This document shows, one piece after another, positions 33,501 through 43,794 of a stretch of 64,000 nt of DNA (position 1 is its first letter; every line of letters starts with the position of its first letter). Under the pieces are notes generated by a model. It saw nothing but the letters and a program-made list of their open reading frames with translations. It made no database searches and had not been told where the DNA came from. A program made the position numbers and the translations under genes. Source of the DNA: Athripsodes cinereus (taxonomy: Eukaryota > Arthropoda > Insecta > Trichoptera > Leptoceridae); the NCBI GenBank assembly GCA_947579605.1, contig OX388306.1:1426001-1490000 (forward strand), read 5' to 3'.

Positions 33501-33608
33501 AGAAATATCCGAGAGTGGACCGAAGTCCAGAGGGCAGAAGAGCTTTTCGGGCTAGCACAGGACAGAGAAGCCTATGCCAGAGTGATAGCCGACGTTGAGG
33601 GAACCTGA
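33501..33608 (+). pseudogene. Type-3 non-LTR RT C-terminal end, downstream half
   Basis: Reads RNIREWTEVQRAEELF, then AQDREAYARVIADVEGT and TGA, an intact 35-codon terminal segment. It continues the fragment at 31845-31870. Related ends are at 34245 and 57028 (minus strand). Confidence 0.8.
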
Positions 33609-33670
33609 TTATCCATGTTATTTTAACAATTAACAATTGTATAAGGTCACATAATACATAAATGTACATA

Positions 33671-33694
33671 CGGGTTCAAGTCCCGTCCGGGGCA
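33671..33694 (+). mobile_element. 3' half of a tRNA-derived sequence
   Basis: CGGGTTCAAGTCCCG forms a perfect T-arm with B-box, followed by an acceptor-like TCCGGGGCA. No matching 5' half lies upstream, so it is a truncated SINE head or tRNA fragment, not a tRNA gene. Confidence 0.55.
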
Positions 33695-33699
33695 CTTGA

Positions 33700-34240
33700 C
33701 GTTGTCTTTTCTAAGCCTTATGTGGTAGTTTCGTGAGATAAATTCACATAGCGTTATTTTATATTTTTAGTCATTCAAAATGTTGTTTCTGAATATATGA
33801 AAAGCTCCAAACCAAATGAAAATTTACGATATCTTAAAACACAAACATCCATGTTTATTTTCAAAATCTTCACGAGTCGTTTAATTTTACTTTACGTGAA
33901 TGGATAAAAAAGGATCTTTTATTATTACTATTTAGATAATTTAAAGTAAATAAAACGTTACGGTTGGTTTTGCCTTTTTATAGCCGGTCGTTACAAAACT
34001 ACGTGTTTCAACTTTTGTTATTACTATTATACGTGTTCGATATTGTTAACGATGCTTTTTATTTATATTTAAATTTATTTAATGTTTACAAATTTTTACG
34101 ATTTTTCTTATAAGTGTATTAAGAAAGCATCAAATATCAAATAATAATAAAAATTTATGTGAATTAAAATTGAACAAAAGAACTACGTACTGCGTTGAGA
34201 CAATGTCTTTCTGAAAACCATTTCTATGGATATTTCTTCT
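33700..34240. other. No gene seen
   Basis: AT-rich. If 33671 is a SINE head, the first 100 bp could be its body, but no second copy confirms this. Confidence 0.35.
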
Positions 34241-34244
34241 TCTG

Positions 34245-34310
34245 AAAGTGCCCTTTCAGGTCCCCTCGACGTTAGCGATCACTCTGACATAGGCTTCTCT
34301 GTGTTGTTTG
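34245..34310 (-). pseudogene. Type-3 non-LTR RT end, short remnant
   Basis: Minus strand reads HREAYVRVIANVEGT and a stop, matching the last 15 codons of 33501-33608. Confidence 0.65.
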
Positions 34311-34319
34311 GTTGTTTTA

Positions 34320-34570
34320 ATATACTACTACTACTACTCCTATCCCATCACAGCATATCCCACAAATGGGATAGCTAGCAGACCAGCCGCATGCAATAAA
34401 CATGCTGTCTCTCTTTTCCGTGCCATTGAAAAAAAAAATTTGAAAGGGTGGCAAAACCCGTCGCTGAATATATTTTTTCGAACACCTGTCTTTAACAGAA
34501 AACTCGAAATTTTACGAAAAAGAGTAGGAGACCAACTCTCAACCGGAAGCTCCACGGATACAGGTACTGC
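34320..34570 (-). repeat. TAG-tail repeat, near complete
   Basis: (CTA)n run at 34323-34337 (TAG on the minus strand), then CCATCACAGCATATCCCAC, GACCAGCCGCATGCAATAA, GTCGCTGAATATA and CCGGAAGCTCCACGGA. The two open frames of 71 and 94 codons lie within the repeat. Confidence 0.85.
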
Positions 34571-34955
34571 TTGTTTTAATAAACTTTGTTAATTTTCATG
34601 TGTTAAATTATTATTGCTGTCATTGTATCAGTGGAGACATCCACCATTTTCAAACGAAAACATTCACAATTCATTAAATTAATAAAAATAGTAAATACTT
34701 CATATAAAATAAAATAACTTTAACATTATACTAATGAATAAAATAAAAACTTACCAAATTATAACAAATTCAAATGGCGGCGCTAGTGCCTGACGGCTAG
34801 TTCTGCAAAACAAACAAATAAAAGAAAAATGTGAAAATAAAAAAAAAACTTAAAAATAATGAAATATCTAGGTAAATATTTTTGAACTCGTAAGTTGTTT
34901 TTTTTTTGTTGTTTTATTTATGGGAAATAATTAAATAAATTTTTTTTATTTTATT
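34570..34955. other. No gene seen
   Basis: AT-rich DNA into which the R4/Dong-like element at 34957 inserted. Confidence 0.4.
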
Positions 34956-34956
34956 T

Positions 34957-36100
34957 ATCATTTGGCATCATAAAATGGTCTAAAACGGATCTAGATAAAT
35001 TAGAAAGACTTATTAGAACACAACTAACAAAAAATAGGTATCATCATCCAAATTCCGCGAAAGAAAGGTTGGTTCTGCCTAGGAGTATAGGAGGAAGAGG
35101 AATTGTTAACATTTCCTCTTTACATAATAATCAAATAGAATCCCTTAAAACATTTTTTAAGAACAAACAAAATAATTCTATATTACATAAAATTATAATA
35201 CAGGCCGATAAAAATCATACACCTTTAAATTTAAATGACGAAACAGTAGGTCCGCGATTAAACTATTTAAATATTTTGTTAGAATCTTGGGGTAGGAAGG
35301 AACTTCATGCTAGACACCTCAATGATCTCAACCAATCTTATGTTGACAAATATGCGTCAAACAGGTGGTTGACCATTGGGGAATTGTATGGGGAAACCGA
35401 GGGTTTTATGCTAGCAATTCAAGATCAGGTAATAAATACAAAAAATTATCAAAAATATATTATAAAAAATCAAAACATAATTGATGATTCGTGTAGAAAA
35501 TGTCTGGCCAAACCGGAAACAATTCAACACATAGTTTCGGGTTGTTCCACTCTCGCTCAAACTGAGTATACTTATAGACATAATCATGTCGCAAAAATTA
35601 TACATCAAAATTTAGCTATTAAACATAATCTTTTAAACTCAAATAATGTAATACCTTATTTTAAATACAACCCAGAACCGGTTTTAGAAAATCAAAATTA
35701 TAGGCTCTATTATGATAAAACCATAATAACAGATAGACAAATACATCATAATAGACCCGATTTAGTATTACATGATAAACGTAATAAAATAACGTACCTA
35801 ATCGACATCGCTGTCCCAAATACACATAATATACAAACAACCGTCGCTGAAAAAATACGTAAATATACAGAACTAGCAGGAGAAATAAAAAATATTTGGC
35901 ATTCTAGGTCCGTTTATATAATACCTTTAGTCATGTCAGCTACAGGGGTAACTCCGAAATCTTTAATAAATAATTTACAAAAATTAGATTTACCGGTTAA
36001 TTTGTACATTAAAATTCAAAAATCTATTATAATAAACACTTGTAATATTGTAAAAAAGTTTTTGAACACAGATATTTCAGGCACAATGCTGGTATTTTGA
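34957..36100 (+). CDS. R4/Dong-type non-LTR retrotransposon: RT end, CCHC finger and restriction-like endonuclease
   Basis: C-terminal part of a retroelement polyprotein that would nick target DNA and prime reverse transcription there. The frame is open from about 34957, upstream of the first usable start at 35069, which is a TTG and not a real initiator; the protein is 5'-truncated. Domains in order: RT thumb end (SFGIIKWSKTDL and HHPNSAKERL, then LPRSIGGRG at residues 3-11 counted from 35069), spacer, CCHC finger (C142, C145, H154, C159), and restriction-like endonuclease with RPD (229-231), a second acid D246 in LIDIAVP after 14 residues, and a following basic/Tyr helix (EKIRKYTE). PDX12-14D is the signature of the R2/R4/Dong endonuclease. 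It is the longest intact frame in the window, so this copy is probably young. A decayed inverted copy is at 32043-33238. Confidence 0.88.
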
Positions 36101-36265
36101 TCCCGCGTTTTGAGCGTTTCCTTTGATATCCTGTATATCTGGATAGGTGAATTTTTCCCGGCATTAGACTGTTAAGTTTTTGTGTGATCATGACTGATCA
36201 TATGGAGACTTATCTGGTTGTACAATGCTGAGAAGTGTGGATGGCAATTCTACCGCCGCTTAAAT
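36101..36265 (+). mobile_element. 3' UTR of the R4/Dong-like element
   Basis: From the stop to TGGCAATTCTACCGCCGC. Conserved with the minus-strand copy at 32054-32215, including CATATGGAGACTTATCTGG. The long poly(A) seen on the other copy is not evident here. Confidence 0.8.
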
Positions 36266-36399
36266 ATACCTGCAAAATTAATTTGAAGAAATTTATAATG
36301 TATTAATTTATTGTCAGAGACAATTTACAGATATTGTGAAGGCTTAGATAGAGATTAGGTCAACAGCGAGACTAGAACCACGAACTTTTTATTTGGAAG

Positions 36400-36615
36400 A
36401 ATTTGTCTCCCATTCTTTTCCGTAAATTTTCGAGTGTCCTGTAAAAATCAATGTTCAATTAAATAAAGATTTTTTACATCTTTAATTTAGTAAAGAGGTT
36501 TGCCACCCATCTTGAATGTCTTATTTTTTACTGACACGGAGAGGTGGGGTTGCATGTTTATTACATTTATTACTGCTGGCTGCCTCACTTAAGGAATATG
36601 TTGTGATAGTTTTGT
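36400..36615 (+). repeat. TAG-tail repeat copy
   Basis: TTGTCTCCCATTCTTTTCCG, TTTTCGAGTGTCCTG, TTTGCCACCCATC and GACACGGAGAGGTGGG in order; the TAG tail is lost. Confidence 0.75.
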
Positions 36616-36664
36616 ATATCGAATCTTCAGTTGCATAAACCAACAACTCGAAATTAATATTTTT

Positions 36665-37355
36665 TTTTATTTTTTTATTTTGGTCAACGGAACACTAAAG
36701 ACAATACATGTTTAGTACAATAATAATAATACAATAATAATAATTAGTACAATAATACAATAATCAACAACAAGCAATGTCCAGTTTATAAGTGTTCATA
36801 TATTATTCTGTTAAATCAAATCAAAGCCCAATTGGTTGTCATACATAATTAAAAACAATAATAAAAAAGAATTAAGAGTAAAAACACAAAATTAATAATC
36901 AAAACATCACTTAAAGTCATGAATGAAAGAGTGAAAGAGCAATTTCAAAGTAAAATCTACCTACCTTTACAAAATAAAGAACAACATATCTATAATTAAT
37001 ACAATATTGAGTGTCATGGGAAACAAGAAAATATGAAAAGGGATGGAAAACACTGATAACAAGAGAAGCAGAGAAAATCGAAGTCACGGACCGCTACACA
37101 TAACTTGCAAAATTGACATTTTAAAAGTGCGAGCACTGCCGGCAAACATGTCAATGTCACTGAACTTGCCATTATAAGTATTCATAATGCGGTGTAGAGG
37201 GTTTCTCAAACCAGCGTTAGTGCGTACGCTACTTAAGTAAAGTGGACGATACGATCTTCTATCTGATGGCACACGAAAACCTATCCCAGCCAATAATTGA
37301 GGAACATCGATATCAGATGTACAGATTCTCCTCAAAACACACGCATCAATTGCAC
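36665..37355 (-). pseudogene. Jockey-type non-LTR retrotransposon 3' end, copy A
   Basis: Minus strand: an 84-codon open end (37084-37335) with CTSDIDVPQLLAGIGFRVP, then RTNAGLRNPLHRIM and FKMSILQVMC, followed by a 3' UTR to the T-rich run at 36661-36680 (A-rich tail). The sequence pattern is that of the RT C-terminus of Jockey-clade elements. 5'-truncated at about 37355. Copy B at 45546 is longer. Confidence 0.8.
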
Positions 37356-37364
37356 AATAAAGAG

Positions 37365-37708
37365 CATAGGTTCATAATTACAAAGTTATAAAATAATGTG
37401 ATTCAGATAAATGATACTGTGCAATGGGCGAGTTTATCGCAAAAACGATATCTCTAACTATCCTATATTCCAAGATATGTCACGTTAAGGTGTTGAAGTA
37501 CCTAGTATGGTGATCTACCGAAAATTCAAAATATAGATCATAGGTACATAATTACAAAGTTATAAAATAATGTGATTCAGATAAATGATACTGTGCAACG
37601 GGCGAGTTTATCGCAGAAACGATATCTCTAACTATCCTATATTCCAAGATATGTCACGTTAAAGTGTTGAAGTACCTAGTATGGTGATCTACCGTAAATT
37701 CAAAACAA
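37365..37708. repeat. 174-bp tandem duplication
   Basis: CATAGGTTCATAATTACAAAG at 37365 and CATAGGTACATAATTACAAAG at 37539 begin two copies that are almost identical to GTACCTAGTATGGTGATCTACC. Each includes CGGGCGAGTTTATCGCA or a variant, a dispersed motif. Confidence 0.9.
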
Positions 37709-38149
37709 ATCTATAAAGAAATTTTTCAAAATCAAGAATTTCTTATTTGTGGAATTATATGAATATCACTTTCTAGATGTAATAAGCCAAAAATCTAGAG
37801 CATGAACTAAATAGTTGATATGAACAAGTGATTCTCTGTTTTGTTTTCAGTAACAAACACATTTTTAAACAAAATTTTCTGATTTACTTTCGTATGTAAT
37901 AAATCTGTTTTTAAATAATTTAGTACCTACTTAAATGACAATATTAGAGTGAGCGGATAATATTTCAGAGCTGCGAGAATTTCACAAATTGTTAATTCAG
38001 TATTGTGTTCAGCGTAAACCACAATATTTACCATCTACATAAATTTTAGACAAACATTCATGTGTACGAATAATTCATTGTACAAATATTTTAGTCTGTC
38101 TTTAAATATGCATATACATAAGTATCAATCAGACAAGATGTCTGACTGG

Positions 38150-38665
38150 AGAACCACGTTTACACAATGCAACATTGGGCAAAATCTAATCGGATGTAGT
38201 GAGAAAGGCGTCTCAACGCTAGCGAACTAGTTATATAGGCTGACTTGAGGGGCCTCTTTAGCAAAAACGATAAAACATTCAATTTTCAACAAGTTTGGTA
38301 CACAAACTCTCAAAACTTGTAGACCCTACGAACATTTTTGATTTGATAAAATATGAAAACAAATATTATTTACCAATATCAAACTTTAACTTAAAAAAAA
38401 AACTCGATTTTAGCTTCATTATATTCGTTTACATAAAAGCATATTTCTAAAAATCGAATTCGGGGGTGTGTTTGGTACATTAATGCACGAGAATCCTACA
38501 AATTTTCATATATTTTTTTTATATTATGAATACTTAGATAGTTATTACAATTATAGAACAAATAAATTATATTGTTTTTTTGTTTTTTCATGGATATTGA
38601 CCGACTTAAAAAATATTTTTTTGATAAAATTTCTCATATTTAGAAACCAAAAATCACCACAAGAA
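38150..38665 (+). repeat. Second copy of the 17.5-18.6 kb two-part repeat
   Basis: 38150-38250 matches the left palindrome arm (GGAGAACCACGTTTACACAATG) without its inverted partner. 38265-38665 matches 18190-18625. The 72-codon frame is not supported. Confidence 0.8.
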
Positions 38666-38754
38666 CACAATTTTTTGTATACTTAAAAAAGTTTGCTAAA
38701 ATCTATAGTATTTATATGCTTGATAGGATAAATAAAAATATATTAGATAAGAAA

Positions 38755-38825
38755 GTGCCTAGGTACTCACCTTAGTTATTACATTGTTAGATTATTATTA
38801 TTTTAAAATAAGTACCTAGGCACTT
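38755..38825. repeat. Small inverted repeat
   Basis: AAGTGCCTAGGTACT is mirrored by AGTACCTAGGCACTT around an AT-rich loop. Confidence 0.7.
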
Positions 38826-39059
38826 CCCTTAGTAGTAAGAATATTTTGAATTTGTTCCATTTCGATTGTTTTGTTTAAAATTGAGATTTGATATGAAGAG
38901 AGGAATTTTGACAGAATGTAAGAAAAGATAGATATAATTAACATAATTTGTCGTTTCTTTAGTTTACAATGAAACCAAATTATGTTTAATAATAATAAAT
39001 CAATTAATATCAAGTGATTGTGTTAGTGATTTTCCATACTCCCATTATAAAACGACAAA

Positions 39060-39775
39060 TTTTTCTTCAGATATGTGGAGTCGGCGGATAAAGGAACAAA
39101 TGTGGTTATGATAAACTCAATCTGTACAAAAGACAATGTGAAATATATTTTTTCAGAAGATGATAAATTTGCTAGTAAACATCTTGCATTAATAAAAACA
39201 AAAATCTATAAAAGAATAAAAGAAAGTTTTAAGAAAAGAGGGGAAGAAAGAGTGATTTGGATTACATGCACAGAGGAAATGGAGAAAATTTATTTCGATC
39301 AAGACGATAATATAATGTTTAATAATATATATCTGGAACGCATTGTGGAAAGAAATTTAATAAAATCCACACCGAAAAGAGAAAATGAACCTAATTTAAA
39401 AAACATAGCAGAGAGATTTATGATTGAAATTTTTTTTTTTAAACACCCGAATGCAAAACAATGGCTCGATACATTTGAAAAAGAGTGCAGAAGATTAGAG
39501 ATAGAGGAAGACAATGCGATAATTGAAGTGCAGACAAAGGGTGGGATGGTGGAATCTATGCTATATCATTCAGGTATAAGGAAGGATCATTGATGGAGTA
39601 TGTTATGCGAAAGCAGAGGCTACTAATTGACATGGATAAAAATATTAGTTCAAAAACACTTGTGATGCTAATAGCTGCAGGATTGCAACACGATTATTCT
39701 TTGAGTGAGGCTGGGTTTGAAGAATCATTTCATTCACACATACCATCACAATATTTCTCAACAGTTGGCTAGAAA
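39060..39775 (+). pseudogene. gag-like gene, internally deleted and frameshifted
   Basis: Frame 1 (39075-39593, 172 codons from a GTG) contains an N-terminal segment with KYIFSEDDKFASKHLALI and the sequence NAKQWLDTFEKECRRLEI, which I recognise as the conserved core of insect retroelement Gag-like proteins (W.D.FE.EC..). Another frame carries on with ISFRYKEGSLMEYVMRKQ and RLLIDMDKNISSKTL to 39772, matching the C-terminal part of the same family. Between them, near 39530, about 40 residues are missing and the frame changes. The end is truncated, followed at once by a TAG-tail repeat. No protease, RT or LTRs seen. It could be a retroelement relic or the ruin of a domesticated gag gene. Confidence 0.6.
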
Positions 39776-39779
39776 GCAA

Positions 39780-40035
39780 ATAACTATACTACTACTACTA
39801 TACCATCACGGCACATCCCACAAGTGGGGTAGCCAGCAGACCAGCTGCATATAAAACATGCATGCTGTCTTCTCCGTGCCAATATAAAATTAAGACATTC
39901 AGGATGGGTGGCAAACCTCATCACCGAATTTGAGATGTAAAATGTCTTATTTTTTCGAACACCTGCCTTTTATAGGACACTCGAAAACTTATGGAGAAGA
40001 GTGGGAGTCCAATTCTTTACCGGGTGCTCCACGGG
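39780..40035 (-). repeat. TAG-tail repeat, complete copy (first of three)
   Basis: Starts with a (CTA)n run and CCATCACGGCACATCCCAC; ends TTTACCGGGTGCTCCACGGGA. Confidence 0.9.
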
Positions 40036-40049
40036 ATAGACACGGGACT

Positions 40050-40260
40050 AGAAAGCAAATAAGCTGCATGTAATAAACATGCAAGCTGTTCTCTCCGTGT
40101 CAAGAAGGAAAAAAAAAAAGACGTTCAGAATGGGTGGCAAACCTCGTAGCTGAATTTAAGATATAAACATTTTATATTTTTTTACACCTCCATTTTACAG
40201 GATACTTAAAAATTTACAAAAAAGAGTGTCAAAAGAGTGTTTTTTTTATAAAAAGTCTTC
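40050..40260 (-). repeat. TAG-tail repeat (second of three)
   Basis: Begins inside the family at GCTGCATGTAATAAACATGC and continues with ACGTTCAGAATGGGTGGC and TAGCTGAATTTAAGAT. Confidence 0.85.
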
Positions 40261-40264
40261 GTTC

Positions 40265-40420
40265 TCTGCGTGCTGATAAAAGTAATGCCATTCAGGATGG
40301 GTGACATACGTGATCGCTGAACTTAAGATGTTAAATGTCTTAAAGCTATATTTTTAGAAACACCTGCCATTTACGTGACACTCGAAAATTGAGAAGAAAG
40401 TGTGGAAGAGCTTTTCTATA
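40265..40420 (-). repeat. TAG-tail repeat (third of three)
   Basis: Begins CTGCGTGCTGATAAAAG and has GCCATTCAGGATGGGTGAC, GATCGCTGAACTTAAGATG and GACACTCGAAAATTGAG. Confidence 0.8.
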
Positions 40421-40762
40421 TCTAACGGATATTTCAGGGGTTGTAAACTAGTATTAATACTCGTAATATTACATTTAAACCATAATAAATCACCATAAGA
40501 CTTAAATCCCATTCGCGGTTTCACTAATGGAATCTTAAGCTGAGCATACAAAATTTTACACTATCTGTGTATAGCAATGTAATTATCATATTATCTATAC
40601 CTATACATACACTTCACCAATAGCAGTGGTGGTATGTCAATATTATTGTTCTGAAATTTATTTGGTTTTGTTTAAATGCGTAGTTAGTGCTGAAAATATA
40701 TTAGATCAAACTGAAAAATATAAGTTTCTTAAAATATAAAATACAGTTTCTAATTAAACCCA

Positions 40763-40860
40763 CTGATGATGGGTGTCTATCCGAAAGGTCCCTGAGTCAT
40801 ATATTATTCATAGTGAAAGTTTTTAACAAAGTGTTTTATTTTGAATCTATTTTAATTCCA
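40763..40860 (+). ncRNA. Hammerhead-like motif, probably inactive
   Basis: CTGATGA (40763-40769), T, stem GGGT/ATCC with loop GTCT, GAA, AGGTCCCT as stem III. G at 40794 occupies the cleavage-site position, where active hammerheads have A, C or U. Followed by AGTGAAAGTTTTTAACAAAG and GTGTTTTATT, the same kind of tail as at 16.1 and 51.1 kb. Confidence 0.5.
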
Positions 40861-40904
40861 TGAAAAATATAAATTTGAAATACGAAGGTCTTAATGTTTT
40901 GTTA

Positions 40905-40995
40905 CTTGCATGTTAGGTACATGCTGCTGGTCGGATGGCTATCCCACTTGTAGGATATGGCATGATGATACAGTAGTATTAGTATTAGTAGAAAT
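40905..40995 (+). repeat. TAG-tail repeat, 3' part
   Basis: GGTCGGATGGCTATCCCACTTG, GGATATGGCATGATG and a degenerate TAGTATTAGTATTAG tail. Confidence 0.7.
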
Positions 40996-40999
40996 ACAA

Positions 41000-42035
41000 A
41001 GATCCCATTTTATGTTTCGGTTTTGGAAAAACCAAGTACAAATATGGGTATTTATTTAGATTGAATATGGAGAACCTTTAGATAAAGTTTTGTTATTAAA
41101 AATAATATTTGTTTGATTGATGCATTATTATGACATTTTAACAATAATCAAATTTATTGAGGATTGAAATTGTGTTTTAATAAAAATAATATATAATAAT
41201 AGATTTTCAACAAGTTGCCCAACTTAAAAATATATTTTCACTATAAAATACCTATACATACACATTATTTTTCATGAGCTTAAAAGCTAAAGATTTCTGA
41301 TTCTATATTCACAAAATCTTCATCATTTCGCTGATCAATTTGCGTTTGTATGCTAAAAAATATGATAAAAATCGTTTTATCATAGCTTACAACACAAAGA
41401 TGACGTAAATGTTTTTTGTCAAAATGAACAATACACATTTTTCATATATTGGCAACAGGAAAAGCTTTGGGACAGGAAGAAAAAAGGAAGAGAGAATAGC
41501 AGATTTGACTACACAATACAAAAAAGAAAAACTACCCTTAAGATATTGAATATATTGCGAAGCTTTTTTATTGCTCAGCTTGCCTTTAAATATACATCGT
41601 GTATTTAGAATACTGCGAAGGAAAAATCATTTACGAAGACGAAACATTTATTTTTAGTTTTCACCGTAGTTTGCAGAGCTTTTTAGTCATTTAATAAATT
41701 GAAATAACAAATGTTTTATTTATAATCTCGCCTACCTGCGGATCCTAAAATAAACATTTTTATTAAAACTGTTCAGTAGAATTTTGGAAAATGGATTTGG
41801 GTAGTCTGTCTTGAGAAAAAGGCTTTCAAAATATTATCATATCATTTACATACAAATTTTTGCAAACTTTATACGCGGCGTAAGTTTCGGACATTTTATA
41901 TGAATTTAAGAACGTGGGAATCACAAACATGAAATATATTATTGTTACCAGTAGATTTTCTTGGAAATCAACGCAAATATGAAATCAGAAATAACTTGAA
42001 GGTATATTTATGTTTCAATATACTATCCAACCATC
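41000..42035. other. No gene seen
   Basis: AT-rich, without repeat partners or coding signal. Confidence 0.4.
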
Positions 42036-42042
42036 CATACCA

Positions 42043-42297
42043 TCACGCCGCTTCCCTCGCGGGGTAGGCAGAAAGGATCGAGCGCCACTTTCTTCTATCC
42101 TTGCATACATCTTTCGCTTCCGTCACTGTCATTTTACAATTCCTCATGCATGCTCTCCTGTTCGATGTAGTCAACACGTGACCGTCCTGTAGGATTTGAT
42201 TTAAATGATCTTGCCATTTAATTCTCGGACGTCCACGTCTCCGAGCACCATTCCTCTCAGCCAAATATATCTTCTTAGTCATTCTGTCCTCATTCAA
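42043..42297 (-). pseudogene. Non-LTR RT C-terminal end (type 2)
   Basis: 84-codon open minus frame: DRMTKKIYLAERNGARRRGR, then GHVLTTSNRRACMRNC, AKDVCKDRRKWRSILSAYP. This is the conserved end of a common insect non-LTR polyprotein. 5'-truncated at about 42300; no tail recognised beyond 42035. Confidence 0.8.
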
Positions 42298-42365
42298 TAT
42301 ACTAACTACATAAAAAAAGTTTTGAGCAATTGAAATAATAGAATGTTTGATTTTGAAAGCTTACT

Positions 42366-43285
42366 GTAGATATACTCTCATTCGACAGAACCTGATTGAT
42401 ATGAATAAAATTGGATTGAGTTATAAGAGATCGCAATATTAAGATAATATCGCTCTCTGTCAGTTATGTGGTGTTCTCACTTTGGCGAATATCGCTAGGG
42501 CACCAAAATATCGCCAGCCATTTGAACCGTGTGAACAAAATGACAGCTAGTCTGAAACGATAAAAACCAGTAGAAACGATATCGTCTCGAGTTGACCACC
42601 TTCCAACTTTCTCGGGCGATCGAACGATTTGCACATGCGCAGATATGCGCGGCGTTTGTGTCTATGGTAAAAGCTTTATAACCTATAAATTTTATAATGT
42701 TTCCCGCTTCGTGACAGCTGTTATCTTTTTTGTTGGTTTGTGGCGTTTGTTTCCTTAATTAAAAGGCGCCTTATAACCTCTACTATAACATTTTCGACTA
42801 AAAATAAACACTTCGCGATCTCCATCTCGACGCCATTTTGAAAACAGTGTCAAAATCAAAGCGCATCTGACAGATCGTTTCTATATCGGTGGACTTGTGT
42901 GAACAGGTGTGACGATCAATGGGTGTACGGCGAATTTTGTTTTTTCGCCTGGCGTTATATTTTGAAATTCGGCTGGCGATATTCGCCAAATGTGAACACC
43001 CCATTACATCACAATATTATAAACTAATACATTTATGATATTATACTGTAGATATACTCTCATTCGACAGAACCTGATTGATATGAATAAAATTGGATTG
43101 AGTTATAAGAGATCGCAATATTAAGATAATATCGCTCTCTGTCAGTTACATCACAACATTTATGATATTATATTGTAGACATACTCTAATTCGACAGAAC
43201 CTGATTGATATGAATAAAGTTGGATTGAGTTATAAGAGTTCGCAATATTTTGTATGCTAATATCGCTCTCTGTGAGTTATACCTA
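42366..43285. repeat. Three tandem units of about 100-150 bp, the first followed by a MITE
   Basis: GTAGATATACTCTCATTCGACAG or a variant begins units at about 42366, 43045 and 43173, each ending near ATCGCTCTCTGTCAG or GTGAGTTA. The spacing of the last two is about 128 bp. The first and second are separated by the 537-bp MITE, which disrupted the array. Confidence 0.85.
42467..43003. mobile_element. PIF/Harbinger-like MITE, 537 bp, with empty site nearby
   Basis: TTA flanks both sides (42464-42466, 43004-43006). Ends are TGTGGTGTTCTCACTTTGG and, inverted, TGGGGTGTTCACATTTGG, followed on both sides by GCGAATATCGC. The neighbouring repeat unit reads CAGTTACATCACAA without interruption, giving the pre-insertion sequence and confirming a 3-bp duplication. 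A worn copy lies inverted at 19325-19770. The 68-codon frame inside has no transposase features. Confidence 0.92.
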
Positions 43286-43338
43286 TCACAATATTATACT
43301 AATACATTTACGATATTGTAAAGAGAATAAATAAATGA

Positions 43339-43519
43339 TTTTTTTTTTTATAAAAAGATATATCTGGGCTTTATTCTAAACCCAAATACAACCTTATACA
43401 CCTTTCACATTAAGCTAAAAGCTTGTGTCGTGAAAGGGGAGTTTGCCGGCACCTGGAATCGAACCCCGGACCCCTTGTTCACAAGGCCGAGATTCTTCCT
43501 CCAGGCTACCGACGAACTC
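43339..43519 (-). mobile_element. tRNA-derived SINE-1 copy
   Basis: T-run at the left, family body, and head with CTCCAGGCTACCGACGAACTC. The flanks ATAAATGAT and GTGAATGAT may be a worn target duplication. Confidence 0.88.
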
Positions 43520-43794
43520 AGTGAATGATATGAATATCGATCTCTGTCAGATTATAAATAGATTAATATAGATAAATAATAGATAAATAGATTATAAATA
43601 AAGTTACTGTTTAAAGTTTATACCTGTGAAACATGCATGTATTAAATTGTACAGAGAAAAAATAATGTTAATAATTATTAAAGATACTGCTTTCAAAAAA
43701 GGTGTGCGTAAAACCTCACAAAAAGACAGTTTTTCACAACACACGAAAACTTGCAAAAAAATAGGATATCTATTTTCTAATCTAATCTTAAAAA

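Noticed and set aside
34308..34592. 94-codon plus and 71-codon minus frames
   Set aside because: Both lie inside a TAG-tail repeat copy.
42798..43004. Transposase fragment inside the 537-bp MITE
   Set aside because: The 68-codon frame has no DDE or DNA-binding signature and is not conserved in the copy at 19.3 kb.
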